Source: Sulfurimonas gotlandica GD1 | GTDB taxonomy: Bacteria; Campylobacterota; Campylobacteria; Campylobacterales; Sulfurimonadaceae | Direction of reading: 5' to 3' | Assembly: GCF_000242915.1 (NCBI RefSeq) | Contig: NZ_AFRZ01000001.1 | Location: forward strand, 2,232,001 to 2,296,000 | DNA: 64,000 bases | Shown here: positions 1 to 12,039 of the stretch, one piece after another | Layout: the number at the start of each line of letters is the position of its first letter | Position numbering within the stretch: the first letter of the stretch is position 1 | The notes under the pieces: model-generated | Database searches by the model: none | What the model was told of the DNA's origin: nothing | What the model saw: only the letters and a program-made list of their open reading frames with translations | Translations under genes and position numbers: made by a program

Positions 1-1240
<1,240 letters not shown>

Positions 1241-1351
1241 CTAGAGTAAAGAGAGATCATTCGTTTGATCATCTTACAAAGAAAATCTCACAGAGATGTT
1301 AGTTATTAGTTTATTACTTGCTTAGTTTTCAGTGATCTAATCATTTGAAAT

Positions 1352-1427
1352 GGGGGGTTAGCTCAGCTGGGAGAGCGCCTGCCTTGCACGCAGGAGGTCA
1401 GCGGTTCGATCCCGCTACTCTCCACCA
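1352..1427 (+). tRNA. tRNA-Ala (UGC)
   Basis: This is a 76-nt cloverleaf with an encoded CCA end. The acceptor stem contains the alanine identity pair G3-U70. The anticodon TGC lies at 1385-1387 in a CTTGCAC loop, and the T-arm reads GGTTCGATCC. It sits in the 16S-23S spacer. I could not find the tRNA-Ile that usually follows it in this spacer between 1428 and 1664. Confidence 0.97.
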
Positions 1428-1526
1428 TTTCATTTTTTTATAAAGCGTTAAAATCAAATATAAGTTCTTAAATATAAGAGTTTATATTTGGTTTTAAAAC
1501 CAAAAAGTTCATTAAATTATAATTGT

Positions 1527-1649
1527 TAAAGTCAACATATATAAGAGATAAAAGAATTTATTCAATTATTAATTATATTACTAAATAACTACAAAATCAA
1601 CAGGATCTGTCTTGGATGATGTATAAGTACATTAAACAAGGTAGTGAAC
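1527..1649 (+). other. left side of the pre-23S processing stem
   Basis: Four segments here are complementary, in nested order, to segments downstream of 23S: 1527-1538 with 4613-4624 (12 of 12 bases), 1581-1590 with 4596-4605 (10 of 10), 1619-1625 with 4587-4593 (7 of 7) and 1629-1649 with 4557-4577 (20 pairs plus one G-U). Such a stalk is the usual RNase III substrate that releases pre-23S. The pairing is read directly; the processing role is inferred from known rRNA operons. Confidence 0.8.
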
Positions 1650-1664
1650 GCAAATTAGAAAAAA

Positions 1665-4552
<2,888 letters not shown>

Positions 4553-4556
4553 TTTA

Positions 4557-4624
4557 GTTCACTACCTTGTTTAGTGTATTACATAATATACATATAGTTA
4601 TTTAGAAAAAACATGTTGACTTTA
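4557..4624 (+). other. right side of the pre-23S processing stem
   Basis: This is the downstream partner of the segments at 1527-1649. The longest arm, at 4557-4577, is complementary over 21 positions to 1629-1649, and three shorter arms follow in nested order. It begins immediately after the mature 23S end. Confidence 0.8.
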
Positions 4625-4709
4625 GTCCTATGCTTTGAAATGGCATACGACACACGACAATCATAACTTAATGAGAAATCATTAATACCCCTTTATTGAC
4701 TCAAAACAG

Positions 4710-4745
4710 TCAAGTAAAAGAACATCTAGGTGTCTTTTTACTTGA
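4710..4745 (+). other. hairpin immediately upstream of 5S rRNA
   Basis: A perfect 10-bp stem (TCAAGTAAAA at 4710-4719 with TTTTACTTGA at 4736-4745) abuts the 5' end of 5S. Its loop contains CTAGGTG, which is also found at the start of 5S. It is probably an RNA-processing element in the 23S-5S spacer rather than a terminator, because 5S follows without a gap. Confidence 0.5.
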
Positions 4746-4866
4746 TTGTCTAGGTGGCTATAGAGAGAGGGAAACGCCTGGCTCCATTCCGAACCCAGAA
4801 GCTAAGCCTCTCATCGCTGATAATACTGATCCTTGCAGGATTGGAAACGTAGGTCGCTGCCTAGTT
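4746..4866 (+). rRNA. 5S ribosomal RNA
   Basis: The helix I strands CTAGG (4750-4754) and CCTAG (4860-4864) pair. The internal CCATTCCGAACCCAGAAG block and the total length of about 120 nt fit 5S. It is the last gene of the rRNA operon. No convincing intrinsic terminator is visible before the convergent gene that ends at 4931. Confidence 0.93.
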
Positions 4867-4930
4867 GATCAATTTTACTTTCTCTTCTTTACTTAATTAA
4901 TCATATTTATATTAAACATGACCTACATAT

Positions 4931-6013
4931 TTACTTTTCATATCTTATATTGTCAATATTTTCACTTAATAATGGAAAATAAAATATTTTTAATTTATTT
5001 ATTAACCCTTTTTTACTTATACTTTTATTTATTTTTTCTTTACGTATTTTACTGCATTCCTGTAAATCATTAAATGAAGTTAAAAAAACAATTACATTAA
5101 TTATATGTGTTTTTTTAAACACATCTATCCATACTTTTCTCTGTATTGGTCCAAGATTTGGATTATCTATGATAATATCAATGTTTTTAGAGTTAATTGC
5201 TTTATTTTTCATTTTTAAATCTAGAGCGTCTATTTTATTTTTTATATCTTGATTGTTTCTCATATAGTTATATGCTTCATCATAACTATTTTTGTTGTAT
5301 TGTTTTCCTATTTCTTCAACTGAAGAATCTCTATTTATTGCCAACGCACCATTATTATGCTTTTCTACCCAAGTACTTTTTTTAGAACATGGTGGCCCAA
5401 CTAAAATGGTTACTGTGTTTTTTTTATTTTTAGTGATTTTAGTTTTATTTTTGATACTTTTAAATAAATCTATAAATTCTTGCATATATTCTTTATTATA
5501 TAAATGAATTCTTGATTCATCTATCTTTCGTCCTTGTAAATCACACCGTACATATTGTGTTAACTCTATTAGTATATTCTCTTCATATTTGAATTGTTCT
5601 AGTAGTTTTTTCAGTGATGGTCTCTTATATTTTATGTGGTCAATAATTATATATTGATAAGAAATAATTTTAAAAATTTTTATCTTTTCATCATCTGTTA
5701 AGTCTGTTTTGTTTAATACATCTATTGATATGAAAACTGATACACCTTCAAAGTTTCCAAATGATACACGTTTATGTTCTTTATTTTCACTTCTAGTGTA
5801 TATTCTACCTATATCATGCAAGATGACTGCCCATTTAACAATATTTGAGCACTTGTATTTTACAGTATTGGTATATGCCATCATAGTGTGAGTCCATACA
5901 TCACCCTCAAGGTGATGCAGATTTAAATTATCTTTATCGTATGAGTAAGAACAAGCTTTCATCTGATCTACTAGATCATGATTTTTTTTAATAAACTCGT
6001 TTAGTATTTTCAT
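4931..6013 (-). CDS. HD-Pnk-like bifunctional nucleic-acid end-healing enzyme (copy A)
   Basis: The 360-residue protein has two domains. The N-terminal half is an HD phosphohydrolase related to the HD domain of tRNA nucleotidyltransferases: it has HHLEGDVWTHT (33-43), the LHDIGR metal motif (H66, D67) and a later RCDLQGR aspartate (D158). The C-terminal half is a T4-polynucleotide-kinase-like P-loop domain: GPPCSKKST (206-214), then an INRDS block (226-230) and DNPN (283-286). This order matches the HD-Pnk family described from Runella, in which the HD domain removes 2',3'-cyclic or 3' phosphates and the kinase phosphorylates 5'-OH ends. A close paralogue lies at 10263-11348. The gene is AT-rich and divergent from the giant repeat gene. 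The activity is inferred from the motifs. Confidence 0.8.
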   Translation of the reverse strand: MKILNEFIKKNHDLVDQMKACSYSYDKDNLNLHHLEGDVWTHTMMAYTNTVKYKCSNIVKWAVILHDIGRIYTRSENKEHKRVSFGNFEGVSVFISIDVLNKTDLTDDEKIKIFKIISYQYIIIDHIKYKRPSLKKLLEQFKYEENILIELTQYVRCDLQGRKIDESRIHLYNKEYMQEFIDLFKSIKNKTKITKNKKNTVTILVGPPCSKKSTWVEKHNNGALAINRDSSVEEIGKQYNKNSYDEAYNYMRNNQDIKNKIDALDLKMKNKAINSKNIDIIIDNPNLGPIQRKVWIDVFKKTHIINVIVFLTSFNDLQECSKIRKEKINKSISKKGLINKLKIFYFPLLSENIDNIRYEK

Positions 6014-6130
6014 AATATAGCTCTATTTATGGATTATATATTTAAACATAAGTTTGTGAAATTCAGTAAACTTAGGATAAAATTTTTCGTAATATCGTTA
6101 TATATTATAACCTCTTTAATATTATCTCTA

Positions 6131-6207
6131 TTGTACTTGAGTCCAATGTACAAATATCATTAATTATCGTACTATAATATAATTAATTTGTTTTCGAGGA
6201 GTATATT
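6131..6207 (+). promoter_or_regulatory. candidate promoter and palindrome upstream of the repeat protein
   Basis: A TATAAT hexamer lies at 6173-6178, with a strong ribosome binding site (CGAGGAG) just before the ATG at 6208. Upstream, TTGTAC (6131-6136) and GTACAA (6148-6153) form an interrupted palindrome that could be an operator. No clear -35 box is seen, which is common in Campylobacterota. The 194-bp gap also serves the divergent HD-Pnk copy A. Confidence 0.4.
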
Positions 6208-9200
6208 ATGTCTAAGGTAATAGGAAAAATAGAAAGTATAGATGGAAAGTTTTATGTAAAAGCTGAGGATGGTTCGCTTCGTGAGATTTCAAAAGGCGAT
6301 AATATCCATGAGGGAGAAGCTATTGTTGGAGATAGCTCAAATAAGGCTATTGATAGTGTAATTGTTTCTATGAAGGATGGTTATGGTGATATTGTAATTC
6401 TTGGAAATCAAGAGCAACTATTTGATTCTTCTTTAGCATCTGAAGAATTCGCTGAGAATGAGACAGTAACTCAGCCGAACTCTATAAAATCAATGTTAGA
6501 TGATCTTGGTGAAACAGATGATATTGATAACCTTGAAACTGCAGCTGGAGGAGAAGGTGGTCCTCAATCATCAGAAGGTGGTGAAGCTAATTTTGCTGAT
6601 GTAAATAATGCAAGTGTAGATATTAATGCAGATTTACGTGAACGAGAATTTGATAATACTCCAAGAGAAAAGCAAGATGAGAATGTTGAAGATAATGATC
6701 GTGCAGAAAGAGATAGATTATTAGACACTGACACAGATACTGACACAGACACTGACACAGATACAGACACTGACACTGACACTGACACAGATACAGACAC
6801 TGACACTGATACAGACACTGATACAGACACTGACACAGATACAGATACTGATACAGACACTGATACAGATACTGACACTGATACAGACACAGACACTGAC
6901 ACTGACACAGATACAGACACTGACACGGATACAGACACTGATACAGACACAGATACTGATACAGACACGGATACTGACACTGACACAGATACTGACACAG
7001 ATACAGACACTGACACAGATACAGACACTGACACAGATACAGATACAGATACTGACACGGATACAGACACAGACACTGACACAGATACTGATACAGACAC
7101 GGATACTGACACAGATACTGACACAGATACTGACACTGATACTGACACTGATACAGACACAGATACTGACACGGATACTGACACTGATACAGACACTGAC
7201 ACTGACACTGACACAGATACAGACACTGACACAGACACGGATACTGACACAGATACTGATACTGATACTGACACAGACACTGATACAGACACTGACACAG
7301 ATACTGACACAGATACAGACACTGACACTGACACTGACACAGATACTGACACTGATACAGACACAGACACTGACACTGACACAGATACAGACACTGACAC
7401 GGATACAGACACTGATACAGACACAGACACAGACACAGATACAGACACGGATACAGACACGGATACTGACACAGATACAGATACAGACACAGATACTGAC
7501 ACTGACACAGACACTGATACAGACACAGATACTGACACTGATACAGACACAGACACTGACACTGACACAGATACAGACACTGACACGGATACAGACACTG
7601 ATACAGACACAGACACAGACACAGATACAGACACGGATACAGACACGGATACTGACACAGATACAGATACTGATACAGACACAGATACTGACACTGACAC
7701 TGACACAGACACTGATACAGACACAGATACTGATACAGACACGGATACTGATACAGACACAGATACAGACACAGATACTGACACAGATACAGATACTGAT
7801 ACTGACACAGACACAGATACTGACACTGACACTGACACAGACACTGATACAGACACAGATACTGATACAGACACGGATACTGACACTGACACAGATACTG
7901 ACACAGATACAGACACTGACACAGATACAGACACTGACACAGATACAGATACAGATACTGACACAGATACAGACACTGACACTGACACTGACACTGACAC
8001 AGATACTGACACAGATACTGATACAGACACTGATACAGACACTGATACAGACACAGATACTGATACAGACACGGATACAGACACTGATACAGACACTGAC
8101 ACTGACACTGACACAGATACAGACACTGACACGGATACAGACACGGATACTGACACAGATACTGATACTGATACTGACACAGACACTGATACAGACACTG
8201 ACACAGATACTGACACAGACACTGACACAGATACAGACACTGACACTGACACTGACACTGACACAGATACTGACACTGATACAGACACAGACACTGACAC
8301 TGACACAGATACAGACACTGACACGGATACAGACACTGATACAGACACAGACACAGACACAGATACAGACACGGATACAGACACGGATACTGACACAGAT
8401 ACAGATACAGACACAGATACTGACACTGACACAGACACTGATACAGACACAGATACTGACACTGATACAGACACAGACACTGACACTGACACAGATACAG
8501 ACACTGACACGGATACAGACACTGATACAGACACAGACACAGACACAGATACAGACACGGATACAGACACGGATACTGACACAGATACAGATACTGATAC
8601 AGACACAGATACTGACACTGACACTGACACAGACACTGATACAGACACAGATACTGATACAGACACGGATACTGACACTGACACAGATACTGACACAGAT
8701 ACAGACACTGACACAGATACAGACACTGACACAGATACAGATACAGATACTGACACGGATACAGACACAGACACTGACACAGATACTGATACAGACACGG
8801 ATACTGACACAGATACTGACACAGATACTGACACTGACACAGATCCTGATCCTGACGGATCTAAAGATGGATCTAAAGATGGATCAAAAGATGGTTCAAA
8901 AGACGGATCAAAAGACGGATCAAAAGACGGATCAAAAGATGGTTCAAAAGACGGATCAAAAGACGGATCAAAAGACGGATCAAAAGATGGTTCAAAAGAC
9001 GGATCTAAAGATGGATCAAAAGATGGTTCAAAAGACGGATCTAAAGATGGATCTAAAGATGGATCTAAAGATGGATCAAAAGATGGTTCTAAAGACGGTT
9101 CAAAAGATGGTTCAAAAGACGGATCAAAAGATGGTTCAAAAGACGGATCAAAAGACGGATCTAAAGATGGTTCTAAAGATGGTTCAAAAGACGGATCAAA

Positions 9201-10176
9201 AGACGGATCAAAAGATGAAAAAGAAAAAGATGACAACTCTGATGCAAACGGTAAAGGTGGTAATAAACACGACCGTGATGACAAAGATAAAGACTCTCAA
9301 GAGAATGCTGAAGATAAAAAATCTGATGATACTAAAGAGTCAGTAGAGACAATTAGCTTTAAAGAATCATTTGAAGATAATAACTATAGTGGTACATGGA
9401 GAGTTGTTAACGATAAAGACTGGGATGAAACAAATGGTATTGAAGTTGAAGATTCAGGTTTAGTTACAACTGCAACAGATGGCGATAAAATTGCTGAGCT
9501 AGACGCTCATCAAAATACTACAATATCTAAAGACTTTGATACTTCTGGTACTGATGAACTTACTGTTTCACTAGATTATCAACCAAGACAAGATTCTGAA
9601 TCAAGTGATATGAGTATTACTATCAATGGTGAAAAATATGACCTAAGCCATGATGGTACAGCTTCTGAAGGCGTTGTGATTACAGAAGGTGAAAATGGTT
9701 GGTCAAACTACTCTATAACTCTTGATACAACTGATGTAGATGAAGTTTCTCTTGAAATAGCTGGAGAAGGTACAAGTGATAGTTACGGAGCATTAATTGA
9801 TAATATTGAAGTTCATGGTACTGCAGAAGTAGCTTCTGACGCGAATGCTGAAGATAACAATACTTTCATAATGCAAACAGAACCTGATATTGATTTTGCT
9901 AGTATGGATGGTGAAAGCATAGATACTATTGACATGACAGCAGGTAAACATGAAATTTCATTAAGTATCGGAGATGTTCTTGATATGACAGATTCTGATA
10001 ACACACTTCGTATAGATGGTGATGATAAAGATGAAGTGAATCTTGAAGGTGAATGGGTATTAGGAGAATCAGTAATAGTTGATAGTGGAGAAACGTATAA
10101 TGAGTACACTGCTACTCTTGATGATGGTACAGATGTTACACTAGAAATTAGTCAAAACATTGATGTAGAAAGTTAG
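6208..10176 (+). CDS. giant Asp-Thr repeat protein, LapA-like type I secreted surface protein
   Basis: The protein has 1,322 residues. Residues 1-75 resemble the retention module of LapA-type adhesins (beta-rich, with DGSLREISKGDNIHEGEAI). TAAG at 111-114 matches the LapG protease site of that family. Residues 173-878 are 353 uninterrupted Asp-Thr dipeptides, then a DPDPD linker, then 30 GSKD units to about 1003. A charged linker leads to a predicted beta-sandwich (about 1048-1205, starting ISFKESFED and ending ALIDNIEVHG). The end (about 1206-1322) contains IGDVLDMTDSDNTLRIDGDDKDEVNL, typical of type I secreted RTX proteins. It probably leaves through the exporter at 18382-23715 and stays anchored or is released. 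There are no nonapeptide RTX repeats; the acidic tract may take that Ca2+-binding or extending role. Confidence 0.85.
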   Translation: MSKVIGKIESIDGKFYVKAEDGSLREISKGDNIHEGEAIVGDSSNKAIDSVIVSMKDGYGDIVILGNQEQLFDSSLASEEFAENETVTQPNSIKSMLDDLGETDDIDNLETAAGGEGGPQSSEGGEANFADVNNASVDINADLREREFDNTPREKQDENVEDNDRAERDRLLDTDTDTDTDTDTDTDTDTDTDTDTDTDTDTDTDTDTDTDTDTDTDTDTDTDTDTDTDTDTDTDTDTDTDTDTDTDTDTDTDTDTDTDTDTDTDTDTDTDTDTDTDTDTDTDTDTDTDTDTDTDTDTDTDTDTDTDTDTDTDTDTDTDTDTDTDTDTDTDTDTDTDTDTDTDTDTDTDTDTDTDTDTDTDTDTDTDTDTDTDTDTDTDTDTDTDTDTDTDTDTDTDTDTDTDTDTDTDTDTDTDTDTDTDTDTDTDTDTDTDTDTDTDTDTDTDTDTDTDTDTDTDTDTDTDTDTDTDTDTDTDTDTDTDTDTDTDTDTDTDTDTDTDTDTDTDTDTDTDTDTDTDTDTDTDTDTDTDTDTDTDTDTDTDTDTDTDTDTDTDTDTDTDTDTDTDTDTDTDTDTDTDTDTDTDTDTDTDTDTDTDTDTDTDTDTDTDTDTDTDTDTDTDTDTDTDTDTDTDTDTDTDTDTDTDTDTDTDTDTDTDTDTDTDTDTDTDTDTDTDTDTDTDTDTDTDTDTDTDTDTDTDTDTDTDTDTDTDTDTDTDTDTDTDTDTDTDTDTDTDTDTDTDTDTDTDTDTDTDTDTDTDTDTDTDTDTDTDTDTDTDTDTDTDTDTDTDTDTDTDTDTDTDTDTDTDTDTDTDTDTDTDTDTDTDTDTDTDTDTDTDTDTDTDTDTDTDTDTDTDTDTDTDTDTDTDTDTDTDTDTDTDTDPDPDGSKDGSKDGSKDGSKDGSKDGSKDGSKDGSKDGSKDGSKDGSKDGSKDGSKDGSKDGSKDGSKDGSKDGSKDGSKDGSKDGSKDGSKDGSKDGSKDGSKDGSKDGSKDGSKDGSKDGSKDEKEKDDNSDANGKGGNKHDRDDKDKDSQENAEDKKSDDTKESVETISFKESFEDNNYSGTWRVVNDKDWDETNGIEVEDSGLVTTATDGDKIAELDAHQNTTISKDFDTSGTDELTVSLDYQPRQDSESSDMSITINGEKYDLSHDGTASEGVVITEGENGWSNYSITLDTTDVDEVSLEIAGEGTSDSYGALIDNIEVHGTAEVASDANAEDNNTFIMQTEPDIDFASMDGESIDTIDMTAGKHEISLSIGDVLDMTDSDNTLRIDGDDKDEVNLEGEWVLGESVIVDSGETYNEYTATLDDGTDVTLEISQNIDVES
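6724..8841 (+). repeat. 353-unit hexanucleotide array encoding (Asp-Thr)n
   Basis: These 2,118 bp consist only of GAY-ACN codons. Asp is GAC or GAT; Thr is ACA, ACT or, less often, ACG. Each ACG I examined lies in GAC-ACG-GAT. Longer blocks recur: about 430 bp at 7321-7751 reappears at 8245-8675 (shift 924), and the motif starting at 7381 recurs at 7567, 8305 and 8491 (186-bp tandem spacing). Unit length is a multiple of three, so expansion or contraction keeps the reading frame. Confidence 0.98.
8857..9216 (+). repeat. 30-unit 12-bp array encoding (Gly-Ser-Lys-Asp)n
   Basis: Thirty tandem GGN-TCN-AAA-GAY units directly follow the Asp-Thr array. Codons vary between copies (GGA or GGT, TCA or TCT, GAT or GAC). 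The tract alternates Lys and Asp and is therefore close to charge neutral, unlike the acidic tract before it. Confidence 0.97.
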
Positions 10177-10204
10177 TATTTAAATTATCTAACTAATTGA
10201 GCTT

Positions 10205-10231
10205 TAGAATCACTTTTACTCAGTGATTCTA
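10205..10231 (+). terminator. hairpin after the repeat protein gene
   Basis: A perfect 10-bp stem (TAGAATCACT with AGTGATTCTA) and a 7-nt loop lie 28 bp after the stop codon and 31 bp before the next gene. There is no clean U-tract after it, so it could be a weak terminator or an mRNA-stabilising structure between the repeat gene and HD-Pnk copy B. Confidence 0.55.
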
Positions 10232-10262
10232 GAGTATAAGTATTTTAAAGTATTGGTTAAAA

Positions 10263-11348
10263 ATGATAAAGTGGTTCATTGAACATTTCCCTGAATATGT
10301 TGCTAAAATGCGAGAGTGTAGTTACCATTATGAAAATATAGTTTTTAATCTTCATCACTTAGAAGGTGATGTATGGTCACATACTGTCATGTCTTATAAT
10401 TTAGGTATAAAGCATAAAGTAAAAAGAACTATTTTATGGGCTATACTTTTACATGACTTAGGAAGAGTATTCACAAGGAAAGTTGATTCTGAGAATTCTA
10501 AAGTAATATTTGGAGATTTTGAAGGTGTGTCTTCTTTTGTAGCTTTAGAAATTTTAAAAAAAGCAAATGTTCCAGAAAATGAAATCATAGAAATAATAAA
10601 AATAATTTCATTCCAATATACAATAATTGATCATATAAAATATAACGATCCTTCTTTTGATGAGCTGAGTAAAATGTTTATATATGAAGAAGATTTGTTT
10701 AAAGATCTATTTGAATATGTTAGATGTGACTTGTTTGGCAGAATAATAGACGAAAGTAAAATAGAATATTATGATATTAATAGGGTTGAACAATCAATAA
10801 AAAAAATAAACCAAATTTCTAAAAATAAAAAAATAAAAACTACTAAGAAAAATATTTTGTACATATTGGTAGGACCACCGTGTTCTAGAAAAAGCAGTTG
10901 GGTTAATAGAAAATCAAAAGAATTTATTATAATAAATAGAGACTCTTGTGATGAAGAAATAGGTAAAAAGTATGGGAAACATAGTTATGATGAAGCATAT
11001 GACTTTGTTAAAGAAAATCCTGATGTAGAAAAAGAAGCTGATGAACTATATAAAGCTAAAAGAGAGTTTGCTAAAAATTCAAAGAATAAAAATATAATTA
11101 TAGATAACCCTAATCTCATGCTCTCAAATAGAAAAAAATGGATAACACCATTTCTAGATACACATACAATAAAAGTAATTGTATTTTTAGATTCACTAGA
11201 AAATATAGTCAAGTGTAGTAAAAAACGTTCAATTGAAATAAATAAGTATATTGATGAAAAACTCATAATAAGTAAGTTAAAAACCTTTTATTTTCCACTA
11301 TATTCTGAAGGAATAGATGAAATAAAATATATCTTTAATAAAGAATAA
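10263..11348 (+). CDS. HD-Pnk-like bifunctional nucleic-acid end-healing enzyme (copy B)
   Basis: This 361-residue paralogue of the protein at 4931-6013 is clearly similar along its full length. The HD domain has HHLEGDVWSHT (31-41), LHDLGR (H64, D65) and D156 in RCDLFGR. The kinase domain has the P-loop GPPCSRKSS (204-212), INRDS (224-228) and IIIDNPN. The family reaction (healing of 3'-phosphate and 5'-OH ends) is inferred from Runella HD-Pnk. It lies on the same strand as the giant repeat gene, 86 bp downstream, with a hairpin between. No RNA or DNA ligase gene is present in the window, so a sealing partner would have to be elsewhere. A gene duplication around the repeat gene is the simplest explanation for the arrangement. 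Confidence 0.8.
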   Translation: MIKWFIEHFPEYVAKMRECSYHYENIVFNLHHLEGDVWSHTVMSYNLGIKHKVKRTILWAILLHDLGRVFTRKVDSENSKVIFGDFEGVSSFVALEILKKANVPENEIIEIIKIISFQYTIIDHIKYNDPSFDELSKMFIYEEDLFKDLFEYVRCDLFGRIIDESKIEYYDINRVEQSIKKINQISKNKKIKTTKKNILYILVGPPCSRKSSWVNRKSKEFIIINRDSCDEEIGKKYGKHSYDEAYDFVKENPDVEKEADELYKAKREFAKNSKNKNIIIDNPNLMLSNRKKWITPFLDTHTIKVIVFLDSLENIVKCSKKRSIEINKYIDEKLIISKLKTFYFPLYSEGIDEIKYIFNKE

Positions 11349-11394
11349 TATCTATTATAGTATTTTTGGTGTGGCTTGTTTGGTATAATAATAA

Positions 11395-12039
11395 ATGAAA
11401 AAAAATAATAGGATTCTATTTCAAGGTGATTCTATAACTGATATGAGAAGAAGTAGAGGTGATAATATAAGTCATAACTTAGGGCATGGCTATGTATATA
11501 TTATCGCTTCATATTTATCTTTGAACTATCATTTTAAAAATTACTCATTTATAAATAGAGGGGTAGCACAAGATAAAATTGAGGATATATCTAAACGATG
11601 GCAAAAAGATGCTTTGTCATTAAAGCCAGACACTCTTTCTATTCTAGCAGGCATTAATAACATAGGCTCTATAGTTAATGATAATGGCACTACAGATTTA
11701 ATTAAATTTAGAGATATTTATATAGAATTGTTAAATGACTTTAAAAAAGAGATGCCAGGTTCGTCTATAATTATTTGTGAACCATTTTCTCTACCTGTTG
11801 ATAAAAGAATGAAAAATTGGACTAAGAGAAAAGAAGTTCTAAATGAAACACATGATATATTAAAAGAGATATCGAGTGATTTAGATATACAATACATAGA
11901 ATTACAGTCTGTATTTGAAGAGGCTTCAAAACTTAAACCATACGAGTATTGGCTATATGATGGTGTTCATCCATCACCGGCTGGTCACGCATTAATAGCT
12001 AAAACATGGATAAAAGAAGTTTTGAATATAGAGTTATAA
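11395..12039 (+). CDS. SGNH/GDSL-family hydrolase
   Basis: The 214-residue protein carries the SGNH blocks: block I is ILFQGDSITD near residue 7 (nucleophile Ser), block III is LAGINNIGS near 83 (Asn), and block V is YDGVHPSPAGH near the C-terminus (Asp and His). It has no signal peptide, so it is probably cytoplasmic and acts on an ester or acetyl group. The ribosome binding site is weak. It lies 46 bp after HD-Pnk copy B and overlaps the convergent gene at 12034 by 6 bp. The substrate cannot be deduced. Confidence 0.8.
   Translation: MKKNNRILFQGDSITDMRRSRGDNISHNLGHGYVYIIASYLSLNYHFKNYSFINRGVAQDKIEDISKRWQKDALSLKPDTLSILAGINNIGSIVNDNGTTDLIKFRDIYIELLNDFKKEMPGSSIIICEPFSLPVDKRMKNWTKRKEVLNETHDILKEISSDLDIQYIELQSVFEEASKLKPYEYWLYDGVHPSPAGHALIAKTWIKEVLNIEL

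Noticed and set aside
6724-9216. Possible CRISPR-like array
   Set aside because: The units are contiguous 6-bp and 12-bp coding repeats with no spacers, and no cas genes are present.
6564-9284. 906-codon reverse-strand open frame encoding a long Ser-Val repeat
   Set aside because: It is the complement of the Asp-Thr array. Because that array lacks stop codons in the complementary frame, the frame stays open by composition. It has no ribosome binding site or recognisable domain.
8867-9346. 159-codon forward frame rich in Met-Asp-Gln-Lys repeats
   Set aside because: It is the shifted-frame reading of the GSKD array inside the real gene.
4931-11348. Composite transposon formed by the two HD-Pnk genes
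   Set aside because: The copies lie on opposite strands and are similar as proteins, but no transposase, terminal inverted repeats or target duplication could be seen.
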